Part shown: positions 23,352 to 33,584 of the stretch, piece by piece
How the letters are laid out: the number at the start of each line of letters is the position of its first letter
Position numbering within the stretch: the first letter of the stretch is position 1
Source: Chrysogorgia sp. JL179-B06
Lineage: Eukaryota > Cnidaria > Anthozoa > Scleralcyonacea > Chrysogorgiidae
Assembly: GCA_035772405.1 (NCBI GenBank)
Contig: JAYKKM010000224.1
Coordinates: forward strand, 2,590,001-2,654,000
Length of the DNA stretch: 64,000 bases
Direction: 5' to 3'
Made by a program: the position numbers and the translations under genes
Notes under the pieces: model-generated
Databases searched by the model: none
The model's input: the letters and a program-made list of their open reading frames with translations, nothing else
What the model was told of the DNA's origin: nothing

Positions 23352-23520
23352 CTTCGCAAAATAGGTTTTTGAAAATGGATCCTAGAATATAGGATTATTG
23401 AAAATGAATTCTCCAAAATAGATTATTCATAGAAAATAAATCAAAATGGATCCACTGAATTGTCATTTTAAAAAGACAGACGTAAAGATTCTGTATATAG
23501 TCGAGACGAAGCACTATATA
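23352..23520. repeat. right arm of inverted repeat around the RING-Kelch gene
   Basis: Immediately after the stop codon. Contains GGATCCTAGAATATAGGATT and AGATTATTCATAGAAAATAA; inverted counterpart at 21,355-21,512. It overlaps the presumed 3' UTR. Confidence 0.85.
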
Positions 23521-23925
23521 CTTTATATATTATACAACTATCATGTTATACTATAATGTAAAGAAAATTGTAATATCGACATATATACGTAATATACCAT
23601 ATTAACATGCAGATATTACATATTATAAGCAATTTTAATTGCTTATAAAACCATTGGTTAATAAATTTGAATTTAATAAAAAAAACTATGTGTTCTCCAT
23701 CTTGCTGATGCTAGATATTCGCACTCCTGGGGACAGACGTAGAGATTCCGTATATATATATATATATACAGTACGTTCAACATTATTATGCAAATCAGTA
23801 TTTTTAAAATACATCCAAAATTTACATACGGACAATAATGCAATTCGAACTTGAGAATGGCCATGCTGTGACACATATTCTATGTAAGTGTTATCAAATT
23901 TCATTTAGAAATATAGAAGTTATGA
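23520..23925. other. no gene seen
   Basis: AT-rich, with a short (TA)n at 23,751-23,768. ORFs are short and opposed to each other. Confidence 0.4.
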
Positions 23926-23952
23926 TAATATTGAACTCTTGTTTAGGCCAAA

Positions 23953-24139
23953 AATGGGTCGGAAACGAGATTTATCTACGGTGATTAAAAAAGCAGAATT
24001 GTCAGACTGCTTGCTGGCCGAAAATCCTTTGAAATTATCAAGGAACTTGGTCGAGATCATCGGACCATCAAGAAGTACGTAGAGGATATAGCAATGCTCA
24101 AAAGAAGAGATGAGATAAAGGCAAAAGCTGGTCAATAAC
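23953..24139 (+). pseudogene. Tc1/mariner-like transposase N-terminal fragment
   Basis: ATG at 23,953 opens 'MGRKRDLSTVIKKAE'; after a frameshift near 24,041 it continues 'EIIKELGRDHRTIKKYVEDI'. This is the helix-turn-helix DNA-binding region of Tc1-like transposases. The catalytic DDE domain is absent. Inactive. Confidence 0.7.
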
Positions 24140-24335
24140 AAGGCGCCAAATGACTAGAATTAAGCGAGCGGCCATGAACTAAAATCTCTATCGTCAAGCA
24201 AGCAAGTATATTTGAGAGGTTCCCATGTTCCATAATGGATGGATTAAACATAGATTGTTTATGGAATATAGACCAGTAGGCAGTGTATACCATATACCTA
24301 TATATCAACCGAATGTATTATGTCGAATTCCATTT

Positions 24336-24633
24336 GAGTCTCGGTAGCTCAATATGGCTAGAGCGTCACAGCCGTGGCAATCAGGTTACAGGTTCGATTC
24401 TTGTCTGAGACTCTGAATCATTTTCTGAATCATTTTCATCCAAGTATCCAATGTCAGGTTCGGACTGGCTATTGTGCCATCGTGCATAGAACAATGGCTG
24501 TCTATTGTTCAAACACGGCTAGCCATTGTTCTCTGGCTCGATGGCACATAGCCAGTCCGAGCCTGTCATCTGTCTACTCCAAGCTCTCCCTTATTCACTA
24601 CTGACAGGCTGACAGCAGTCTATATATTAACAC
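24336..24633 (+). mobile_element. tRNA-derived SINE, family I, with nested insert
   Basis: A tRNA-like head (24,337-24,411) has pairing acceptor ends AGTCTCG/TGAGACT, an A box TAGCTCAATATGGCTAGA and a B box GGTTCGATTCT. The body CTGTCTACTCCAAGCTCTCC and the end TATATATTAACAC recur at 53,790-53,942. A 107 bp palindromic insert (24,457-24,563) is flanked by TGTCA. Confidence 0.75.
24452..24568. mobile_element. 107 bp foldback element nested in SINE I
   Basis: Ends GGTTCGGACTGGCTAT and ATAGCCAGTCCGAGCC are inverted. The target duplication is TGTCA (24,452-24,456 and 24,564-24,568). The SINE copy at 53.9 kb lacks this insert, which gives an empty-site comparison. Confidence 0.8.
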
Positions 24634-24649
24634 TGACCAGTATACAGTA

Positions 24650-25600
24650 ATGCTTGTTTATGTACTACAAAATTGTAGGCCCAGGTCGTATAAACACAGC
24701 TATAGCCATATAGTCTGCACGTTTTTGCACCCTATTATTGTCGGATTCAGTTTACTTTTCAGCGCGCGGTCCGGAAGTTTGTTGCCAACTTCCCAATTAC
24801 TTTACCAAATTTGGAAGTTGGTCGTGAAGTTCGTTTCGTGGTTCGTAGTACGGGTACCCTTGAGATCAGTGTGTTCGTACGTACTGCCCAGTTATTTGTT
24901 CTTAGCGTCTGCCATCTTATGGACTATTTATGGTTGTGTTATTTTTGATAAACTGACTTTCATGATTGAAGAGAACACGGACTCCCTTGGAAAACCCTCT
25001 TTAAAATTGATTACTGTAAGTTCTGGCTCGTACCCTGCCGTCTCTGTATCGTCTAAACTTCAAATCCTCCTAGATACGCATTAGAGCATTGCCACTGGCC
25101 AAAAGAACCGCAGGCTCTGGGGACAAGTTGTGTGTATTTAGCATGAACCAAATTAGTTCAAAAGGCATTAAAATTACGCTGCAGGTACTTGAAATAAACC
25201 AGCAACTTACAAATATTTCGCAAAACCTACTCAAACATAAACATTTAAATTTAATTATCTAGAACGTATCATAATTATACATATAGACAAAGAAAGGTTT
25301 GTTTTGTGCTTTTCTTCACTTACCATGATTAGAATTGTCCATATTACACACGAGGCAAGAATTAGCCAAAAGCAATGAACGAGAATACTGCTTGTCAAGG
25401 ATTTCATTATATTATTCACGATAATTCCGTGATATTCCGCCATATTCCGTGATATTCCGCCGTTCCGGGTTTTCACAACGGCCCACAAAATTTAAAGAAC
25501 TGTCGTGAAATACCGTTTGTTATCATTCCCAATGCATCAGCAATACACAACTCCGTGTATTTTTCTATGTATGTTGGATATAGACGCAAAATGTTTTTCA
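24650..25600. other. unresolved; probably 5' part of BEL LTR and flank
   Basis: Holds a 144-codon plus ORF and a 77-codon minus ORF with hydrophobic stretches but no family resemblance. The left edge of the BEL LTR could not be placed. Confidence 0.3.
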
Positions 25601-25788
25601 AATAATTAAAACACAGCTCGCACGTTGTACTAAATTTAGATGAGTGTCGCGTGACGCATGCGTGTTCGTGTCACGACCTTGTTGATTTCTGAGTTGGGAG
25701 TTGTAGAGTAGACCGCATGGTCGAGTCTTCCAGTGTAGAATCGAAATAAAAGAATTTAAAACCATTATATAGTCCCCAATCGAGTTCA

Positions 25789-25806
25789 TGGTCCTTCGAG
25801 CCGGAT
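25789..25806 (+). other. primer-binding site of the BEL element
   Basis: TGGTCCTTCGAGCCGGAT directly after an LTR ending in CA, 20 bp before the gag ATG. This is the usual layout for reverse-transcription priming by a host tRNA; the tRNA was not identified. Confidence 0.6.
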
Positions 25807-25827
25807 CTTGTGGAGTTTGGAGTTAAG

Positions 25828-27327
25828 ATGTCTGAAGATAATACGAAGAATTTGCAAGTTCGTTCAGGGCATAGATTGTTCGTGAATAAAACAATACAAC
25901 ATGTCCACGAGTTACTGGACGATTTTCATGGTTCAGCGAGCGAGATTGACAAACTAGGAGGATATAAAGCAACGCTACGAGGCTAGTGAATTTAGCGAAA
26001 CAGTAAGCCGAGCGTTGATAAAGATCGACAGAGCTATACAAGAGAGTGTTAATATGTTGTCGAAGAATACATAAGCCAATACGAGCCAAAATCAAACAGA
26101 GGTAATATCACCAAATAAAACGAAGATGAAAGCAAGGCGACCGAAATTAACGTTGAAAAGGTTCTCGGGAGATTCAATGTCATGGCAATCTTTCTGGGAC
26201 AGCTACTAAGCTGCTGTACACAACAACGAAGATGTTTCAAAGGTAGACAAGTTTAACTATCTGAAAAGTCTTTTAGATGGCCCAGCTGCGTCTACGATTG
26301 CTGGATTTACCTTGACAGCCGAGAACTATGAAACTGCTGTAAAAGTACTGAAAGAAAGGTTCGCAAATAACCAAGTCATTGTCTCCAGACATATGGATGC
26401 CTTGCTGAGTTTGGAAGGAGTTGCCAACGTTAACGAGATAAAGAAGGTACGTAAATTATACGATACTATAGAGACACATTTGAGAAGTTTGCAGAATCTT
26501 GGTGTTTCATCTGAGTCATGTGGTAACCTGTTGATTCCAGTGATTTTGAGTAGAATTCCTGAAGAGCTAAGACTCTTAGTGAGTAGAAAGATTAATAAAG
26601 ACAGTTGGAATGTTGACGAAGTTCTGTCCCACCTCAAGAATGAATTGGAAACTAGAGAGAGATGCAACTTGTTAAATGTCAATTCCAACAGTCAGAAGAA
26701 GAAGGCCGAGAACATGCATGGGAGGGTTAAAGAAAATGCCGTCTCTGCATCTTCCTTGTTTGCTGGTAGAGAAGATCGACCAAAGTCAAAGCCTTATTGT
26801 TCCTTTTGTGTAGTGACTGATGTGGCTGCCAGAAGAGGAATTCTTCGTAGAAAGGGAAAATGCTTCCTCTGTTTGAAATCTGGTCACATTATGCGAAGCT
26901 GTCCATCAAGCCAAAGATGCTACAAATGTGGAGGGTTTCACCATACAGCACTGTGTGAAGATACAAGAAAGAGAGAGAGAAAACCTCCACCAGAACCACC
27001 AAACCAAGGAACCTCGTCCACCTTATGCATCGACAACAAAACTTCAGTTTTGTTACAAACAGCATCAAGCCTGGTTGGTCCGACAAATGATTTGAGAAGC
27101 AAGATAAATGCCAGAATAATCTTCGATTCCTGTAGCCAACGCTCATATGTCACTTATAGGCTTCAGAACACCTTGAGATTACCAGTAATTGGAAATGACA
27201 ATCTCCTAATCAAGGTCTTTGGAGATGAGACCCCGAGACTGAGATCCTGTGATTTGGTGCAGTTAGCCCTTACAAGCATTGATGGAATTGAACTTTACAT
27301 TAATGCCTACAGTGTACCAACCATCTG
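25828..27327 (+). pseudogene. BEL gag and protease, broken
   Basis: Starts M-S-E-D-N-T and loses frame at about 25,980; stops follow near 26,070 and 26,208. The long open part (26,312-27,328) carries the DUF1759-type gag ('HMDALLSLEGV'), two zinc knuckles (CFLCLKSGHIMRSC and CYKCGGFHHTALC) and the aspartic protease. Its active-site motif reads F-D-S-C-S-Q where BEL proteases normally have D-S-G, so the catalytic glycine is lost. Confidence 0.85.
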
Positions 27328-27374
27328 AAATCCACTTAGTAACCAAGCCATAGAGATAGCCATTCAGCAAAGAA

Positions 27375-28152
27375 GTGAAGTTGAAATTGATGTGTCTTTT
27401 TGACTGGAACTTTTTCACTGGAAAAATTGGAAAGGGAAGATCTCAAGGTCCTGTTGCATTGTACACCAAGCTAGGATGGGTATTATCGGGTCCATTGGTC
27501 TTCAACTGTCAAAATAATCCAGAATGTGCTGTCAACATTTGTTTAACCCACGTTCTGAACGTTGGAATGGCGACCATCAACCTTGAGGAAAAGCCTGATG
27601 ATGTCAAGGAGCAGCTGAGCAAGTTCTGGGATCTTGAAAGTCTTGGTATCCAGAAAAATGAAATGTCAGCGGAGGAAAAGTTCAGTCAAGAAGTCAAATT
27701 TGATGGTGAGAGATACGAAGCCAAGCTCCCATTCAAAGAGACTCATCCTGTGCTACCAGACAACCATTCGATCTGCGTAAAGAGATTTGACACCTTTCTG
27801 TCACGTCTTCGAGCAAAGCCTGAAATCCTACATGAATATGATAGAATAATAAAGGAACAGCATAAAGAAGGAATCGTAGAGAATGTCCAAGAACGGCAAG
27901 AAGAAGATGTGTGTCAAGCAGGAAGTTTCCATTACCTTCCCCATCGTGAAGTCGTCCGAATGGACAAGGAAACAACCAAGGTACGCGTCGTTTATGATGC
28001 GTCTTCTAAAAGAAAAGGACCCAGTTTGAACGAATGTTTGTATTCAGATCCTCCACTTTCACCACTAATTTTTGACATCATGGTGCGTTTCCGAAGGAAG
28101 AAAGTTGTCGTTATAGCCGATATCGAGAAAGCATTCTTGAACATATCCATTA
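27375..28152 (+). pseudogene. BEL reverse transcriptase, first part
   Basis: Reads 'GPVALYTKLGWVLSGP', then 'RVVYDASSKRKGPSLNEC' and catalytic block A 'VVIADIEKAFLNISI', where it is cut at 28,152 by an inserted element. A deletion with stops separates it from the protease. Confidence 0.85.
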
Positions 28153-28715
28153 TACGGTGGCCCATAACTGTCACACCAAAAAACTTTAAGTCACGCCAAA
28201 AAACTTTAATCCACGCCAAAAAACTTTAATCCACGCCAAAAATCTTTAAGTCACGCCAAAAATCTTTAATTTAGAGTACACCAAGTAACACCAATATTAG
28301 GATACACCGCTGGACATACGGCTCAACCGTGATTGGCGAGATAAACGTTTTACTGTTGTATATAGACGCTGTCTCATCCCTATGGCGCAGCAAGCTGGAC
28401 AAATCGATGTTGTGTCTACTTGATGAGGACAGTATACCTTTGAAGTGATGATCAACCTTTGAACTGATGATCGACCTTTGAAGTGATGACCCACCGTCCC
28501 ACCTTTGAAACGATGATCGACCTTTGAAGTGATAATAGGCCCGGGTACATCATGTTAGGGCCATATAGTGGTTTAGTACCGTCATATAGTGAATCCGGCC
28601 CTTACCTTACTTATCCGTTTACACGATCCATTGGTCTCCCTTGTCATCCCTCGCTCCAGCCCACTTTAAGCCTCCCTTAGATCTAGCATCCCTTAGATCT
28701 AGCATCCCTTAGACA

Positions 28716-28950
28716 CATTTCAGGGGTGCAACTAGGAATTTTCGAGAACAGGGGTCCATGATTGCTATTAGGGCAAAGTTACTTTAGCGTCCGCATTTTC
28801 GGCTTTTTTATAGGTTGAATGCTTTAAATTAATATAAAACATATTCGTAAAAATGAGGGCAAAGAGATTGACTTTAGGAAAAGGGCAGGGGTCGCGACCA
28901 CCCGAACCCCCCCCCCCCCCCCCTCCCCCTCTAGTTGCGCCCCTGCATTT
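28716..28950. mobile_element. 225 bp nested element, 5-bp duplication CATTT
   Basis: TIRs CAGGGGTGCAACTAG (28,721) and CTAGTTGCGCCCCTG (ending 28,945). Flanks CATTT on both sides. The opposite arm of the host hairpin (about 30,377) shows the empty site ACACATTTAACCC, so the 5-bp duplication is certain. Contains a run of C at about 28,906-28,922. Confidence 0.9.
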
Positions 28951-29750
28951 AACCCACCTTACACCCACTTAGACTTCCTTAGACCCTTGTAGCCTCTATT
29001 GGACCCTCTTAGCCTCCCTTAGGCACTCTTAGACCCACTTAGCACCATTACACCCACTAATTAGCATCCCTTACACTCACTTAGCCTCCCTTAGACCTAC
29101 TTAGCCTCCCTTAGACCTATTTAGCCTTCATTGGCCCCTCTTAGCCTCTCTTACACCCACTTAGCCTTCCTTAGACCAACGTAGGCTCCCTTACACCCAC
29201 TTAGCATCCCTTACACCCACTTAGCATCCCTTACACCTACTTAGCCTCCCTTAGACCCACTTAGCATCCCTTACACCCACTAGACCCACTTAGCCTACCA
29301 TAGACCCACTATTAGTATCCCTTACACCCACTTAGCCTCTCTTACGCCCACTTAGCCTACCATAGACCCACTTAGCATCCCTCACCCATTAGCATCCCTT
29401 ACACCCACTTAGCCTCCCTTACACCCATTTAACCTACTTTACACCCACTTAGCCTCCCTTACACCCACTTAGCATCCCTTAGACCCACTTAGCCCCCCTT
29501 GGATCCTTTTAAGAGTATCCAATGGAGGCTACGAGGGTCTAAGGGAGTCTAACTGGGTGTAAAGTAGGTTAAATGGGTTCTACGGGAGGCTAAATGTAAG
29601 AGTGGGTCTAAGGGAGTCTAAGTGGGTGTAAGGTGGGTTAAATGTGTCTAAGGGAGGCTAAGTAGGTCTAAGTGGGTCTAAGAGTGTCTAAGGGAGGCTA
29701 AGTGAGGCTAAGAGGGTCCAATAGAGGCTACGAGGGGAGTCTAAGTGGGT
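28950..29750. repeat. 22-bp minisatellite, inverted halves
   Basis: About 25 units of CACCCACTTAGCCTCCCTTA type from 28,955 to 29,510, then complementary units (CTAAGGGAGGCTAAGTGGGT) to 29,755. Together they form the inner stem of the host element. Confidence 0.9.
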
Positions 29751-30372
29751 GTAAGCAGGGCCGTAGCGAGGGGGGGTATTGGGGGGGTGTTTCACCCCCC
29801 CAACATTTTTGAAATTGAGATATTCGGAAAATCGAATTACTCGTTCGGAAAACTACGGCAACGTAGGTTAAGCGAGATTTCAGTCAGTGAACAGCAAAAA
29901 ACTCATGTTAAGTTTATAGAACTTACAAAATAATATTCACAAGGATAACAAATCTATTTTTGTCGATTTACTGCATACGTACATCAGATAGATGACACCT
30001 TTTGGCTTTTGCTTTGCAATAACATTTATCATTTCCGGATTTTAAACAGCCTTCACAAAACCACGAATTATGATACCGTATACCGTAGAATTAAATTGTT
30101 TATATTTCGCCTCTTTTTTATTGTTGAAAACTAAATTCCTACATCTGTAAACTGTCCAAGGAAATCTCTTAAAACTGCTCCCAGAATGCGGGAAATGCAA
30201 TTTCCGAGACCCTAGAATTAAAAATTTCCCGGGGGACCATCCCCCGGGACCCCCTAGATTGACGCGCCTTACGGCGCGTGCCTCCTCATATTCGGAAAAA
30301 TAATTTGAGATTCGGAAATTTGGGACTTACACCCCCCAACTTTCACATGCTAGCTACGGCCCTGGGTGTAAG
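29748..30372. mobile_element. 609 bp hAT element nested in the hairpin element
   Basis: TIR-type ends CAGGGCCGTAGCGAG (29,756) and TAGCTACGGCCCTG (ending 30,364), with an exact 8-bp duplication GGTGTAAG (29,748-29,755 and 30,365-30,372). Shares the interior GGAAATGCAATTTCCGAGAC with other hAT copies here. No transposase. Confidence 0.9.
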
Positions 30373-30919
30373 GTGGGTTAAATGTGTCTAAGGGAGGCTA
30401 AGTGGATGTAAGGGATGCTAGATCTAAGGGAGGCTTAAAGTGGGCTGGAGCGAGGGATGCCAAGGGAGACTAATGGATCGTGTAAACGGATAAGTAACCA
30501 CTATATGACGGTACTAAACCACTATATGGCCCTAACATGATGTACCCGGGCCTATTATCACTTCAAAGGTCGATCATCGTTTCAAAGGTTGATCATCACT
30601 TCAAAGGTATACTGTCCTCATCAAGTAGACACAACATCGATTTGTCCAGCCAATCACGGTTGAGCCGTATGTCCAGCGGTATATCCTAATATTGTTGTTA
30701 CTTGGTGTACTCTAAATTAAAGATTTTTGGCGTGACTTAAAGATTTTTGGCGTGGATTAAAGTTTTTTGGCGTGGATTAAAGTTTTTTGGCGCGGATTAA
30801 AGTTTTTTGGCGCGGATTAAAGTTTTTTGGCGCGGATTAAAGTTTTTTGGCGCGGATTAAAGTTTTTTGGCGTGACTTAAAGTTTTTGGGCGTGACAGTT
30901 ATGGGCCACCGTACCATTA

Positions 30920-31570
30920 CTCCAGAACATCGAGACTTTCTTCGCTTCCTGTGGGTGGATGATCCTTTCAGTAGCTGTCCAACAATAAAAGCAATGAGAT
31001 TCACCAGAGTGGTTTTTGGAGTGACATCAAGTCCTTTCATTCTTAACGCCGCCATCCGTTACCATGTTAATCAGTATGCCGCCTCTGATCCAGAGTTCGT
31101 GAAAGAAATGTCGAAGTCTCTCTACGTTGATGATTATGCATCAGGTTCGAGTACTGTGTCATCCACAGTGGAAATGTGTAAGATAAAGTCAAGGTTACAG
31201 CTGGAGGTTTCAACATCAGGAAGTGGAAAAGTAATTCCGAAGAGGTAACGAAGCTCCAATCTATTCCAGTTTCAACAACTGCATGTGTAACAGAAGAAGA
31301 TCAAGGATACGCCCAGTCTGTTTTCAACCAGAACAAAGAATCGACTCCAAAGGTGCTTGGACAGAGATGGAATCACGTGAAGGATGAGTTGGAGTTTGAA
31401 TTCGCTAAGATCGTCGCTGCCTCAGAGATCGTTATCACGAAACGAGTTATTCTTAGTGTATCCCGTTTCTACGATCCGGTTGGTCTGATTTATCCAATCG
31501 TCTTGCCTTTCAAGTTACAATTTCAGGAATTATGCCAGAAAGCAATCAGTTGGGACGATCCGTAGACGAA
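30920..31570 (+). pseudogene. BEL reverse transcriptase, second part
   Basis: Resumes 'TPEHRDFLRFLWVDD' and contains 'VVFGVTSSPFILNAAI' and the catalytic 'LYVDDYASG'. A frameshift near 31,220 is followed by 'SRFYDPVGLIYPI' in another frame, ending at a stop at 31,563. Confidence 0.9.
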
Positions 31571-32410
31571 ACTATTTGTTCCAAGTAGAAGGCACTCATC
31601 CGAAATTTAAGAGAAGTTGGTACCATCTCACTGAAGCGGTGTTGTTGCCAGAGTAGCGAAGAACCGAAATCTACGCAATTACATGTGTTTGGTGATGCTT
31701 CCGTGTCTGTTTATGGGTCGTGCATTTCTCTACGTTGCGAACATGAAACCGGTGTTTGCTGCAATCTAGCATCTTCGAAAACCAGAGTTGCGCCCTTAGC
31801 AACCCAAACCATCCCTCGCCTCGAGCTTTTGGCCTGCCTAGTATCAGCGCGTCTGTTGCAAAGTTTAAGAAGAGCTTTCCATGGCTCGTGGATCATCGAT
31901 CGCGTGATTTACTGGTCGGATTCGACTGTCGCCCTGAGTTGGATCAGAAGTCTGTCCAAGGAATATAAACAATTTGTTAAAAACAGAGTGACGGAGATTA
32001 GAAGTATAGCGCCTGCAGAATCTTGGCGGTACTGTCCCACGAAAGAGAATCCCGCAGATATCGCATCGCGTGGAGCTTTAGCTACAGAACTGCTCCATGA
32101 TGAGAAATGGTGGCACGGACCGACGTTTCTGTGTGGATCCGAAGAAGAATGGCCTACCCAGTTAACTGGAAATTCAGCCCATGAACAAGTTGATCAAGAA
32201 GTAAAGGTTACCGTTGCAGTTATCGAGACCACGAGAACATTTGGGTTAGAAGAAGTGATACAAACTACGAAATACAGCAGCGTGGTGACCTTGAAAAGAG
32301 TAACAGCGTACGTACCTGTACTACGTTTTGTGCACAACTTGAGATGCAAAGTAACCAGATCAGAAAGGCGAACCGGTGAACTCACTGAAGAGGAAATCAG
32401 TGACGCATAG
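31571..32410 (+). pseudogene. BEL RNase H region
   Basis: The four acidic positions can be seen: 'VFGDASVSVYGSC', 'IPRLELLACL', 'YWSDSTVALSW' and 'ENPADIASRG'. Continues open to a stop at 32,408. Preceded by a short broken stretch. Confidence 0.85.
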
Positions 32411-32419
32411 ATTAAGGAA

Positions 32420-32685
32420 TTGCAATGTTCTATGATGAGAAACAAGAAGTTCAAGGAAGTGAAGTTATCGCTTGGTTTGTATCAAGATGACAACGGAATT
32501 CTGCGGTGTCGTGGTCGTTTGGAAAACTCATCGTTGCCCTACGAGTCGAAGTTTCCAATTCTTCTTCCGGCTGAACACCATTTAACAAAGCTAGTTATCC
32601 ATAGATGTTACGAAGAAGTTATGCACAATGGCGTACAAGAAACTTTGGCCCAGCTGCGTTCGAAGTTTTGGGTGGTAAACCAACG
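32420..32685 (+). pseudogene. BEL integrase N-terminus, truncated
   Basis: Reads 'LRCRGRLENSSLP' and the start of the H2C2 zinc-binding domain ('HHLTKLVIHRCYEEVMHNG', 'LRSKFWVV'). Homology stops at about 32,682, before the cysteine pair and the DDE core. Confidence 0.85.
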
Positions 32686-33035
32686 ATTTCAAGCAGCGTT
32701 ATCGCAACCTGCATCTAAAATCATTCCGCAACGAAAAGCACGCGAATGAAACGGAGCTGTCAAAACACATCTGGAACTTAAAAAGAAAAAAACGCGATTT
32801 TAATGTAAAATGGTCAATTGTTAGACGCGCCGCGGCTTATCGAAATGGATCGCGAAGATGCAACCTTTGCCTGGAGGAAAAACTAATGATCATGAAGGTC
32901 GACAAGAAAACTCTTTTAAATAAAAGATCGGAAATTTTCGCGAAGTGTCGTCACACAATCAATCACCGATTAACGAACGTCAGCAAACGATCAACACACA
33001 ACAACGTCATCAGAACTATTTTTAACCCGCTGAGT
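32673..33035 (+). pseudogene. Penelope-like element GIY-YIG C-terminal fragment
   Basis: In the frame starting near 32,685 it reads 'DFKQRYRNLHLKSFRNEK', 'ETELSKHIWNLKRKKRDF', 'RRCNLCLEEKL' and 'LLNKRSEIFAKCRH'. This is the distal part of the GIY-YIG nuclease region found in Penelope-like retroelements. The RT is absent. It is joined directly to the broken integrase. Confidence 0.65.
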
Positions 33036-33125
33036 ATATTAACGACAAGTTGAAGCCGAACTGTCAGTTGCCTGAAGATCGCATTAAGCGTGAAACTCTG
33101 AGTAGTGACGAAAACATTCTAACTC

Positions 33126-33152
33126 TTATATATATATATATATATATATATT
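33126..33152. repeat. (TA)n microsatellite
   Basis: Twenty-seven bases of alternating TA. Confidence 0.9.
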
Positions 33153-33500
33153 TGTGGCATTGCAATAAATACTTCGCTTGGAGCAACCATCATTTGGTAC
33201 AACAAAAGGCTCTTCCTCCAATGTTGGAACGACGGCTTAAGTCCGGTGAGAGTTTCTTCCATAAGGAACACCTGCTTTGTTCCACGGACCGACAAGAGAA
33301 CCTTCCAAGCTGGAACAGCGGCTTTTATGCACGCGTCAGATTGACTCTCTTCATTGGTTGGTGAGAACAAGAGAGTTTTTCTTGCTTCACTGATAGCGTT
33401 TTCTATCACATAATGACAGAAATCCTCGATTACTTCACTGTATTTAGGGTGCAGTTTCCTCAAAGCATCAGCGGTGCCAGTGGTACAGTTCAGGTTAGAC
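33150..33500 (-). pseudogene. exon-like ORF of unknown gene
   Basis: The minus frame 33,463-33,119 reads 'LRKLHPKYSEVIEDFCHYVI' and a long polar sequence with a plausible composition. A related stretch occurs on the same strand at 34,390-34,460 (TTCCCTTGGAACAACCATCC). Possibly exons of the same decayed gene as 34.6-35.3 kb. No family recognised. Confidence 0.3.
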
Positions 33501-33584
33501 GATCTCGTTCGCGTTGGAAATAAATAAGGATTCCTTCATGGTTGCAAAACATTCATCATCTAAAGTAATCAAATTAAATAACAG

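Larger units (their letters stand above)
28147..30919. mobile_element. 2,761 bp giant-hairpin DNA element in the BEL RT
   Basis: TIRs TACGGTGGCCCATAACTGTC (28,153 on) and its complement (ending 30,913) are flanked by a 6-bp duplication CCATTA (28,147-28,152 and 30,914-30,919), which restores the RT reading frame exactly. The ends carry tandem CACGCCAAAAAACTTTAA units, about six left and nine right. Arms of over 500 bp are inverted copies, and the interior is a 22-bp minisatellite also arranged as an inverted pair. No transposase. The 6-bp duplication is uncommon; superfamily not assigned. Confidence 0.9.
25600..33035 (+). mobile_element. BEL/Pao LTR retrotransposon, interrupted and 3'-truncated
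   Basis: The LTR end is placed at 25,788 (…GTTCA) because a primer-binding-type TGGTCCTTCGAGCCGGAT starts at 25,789. Gag, zinc knuckles, protease, RT, RNase H and the integrase N-terminus follow in BEL order. A 2.76 kb element splits RT. The integrase stops near 32,682, where a Penelope-like fragment begins, so the integrase core and 3' LTR are missing. Many stops and frameshifts make it inactive. Confidence 0.9.

Noticed and set aside
24650..25084. 144-codon plus-strand ORF with hydrophobic segments
   Set aside because: No family resemblance, no ribosomal or splice context, and it lies between a SINE and a BEL LTR; probably chance.
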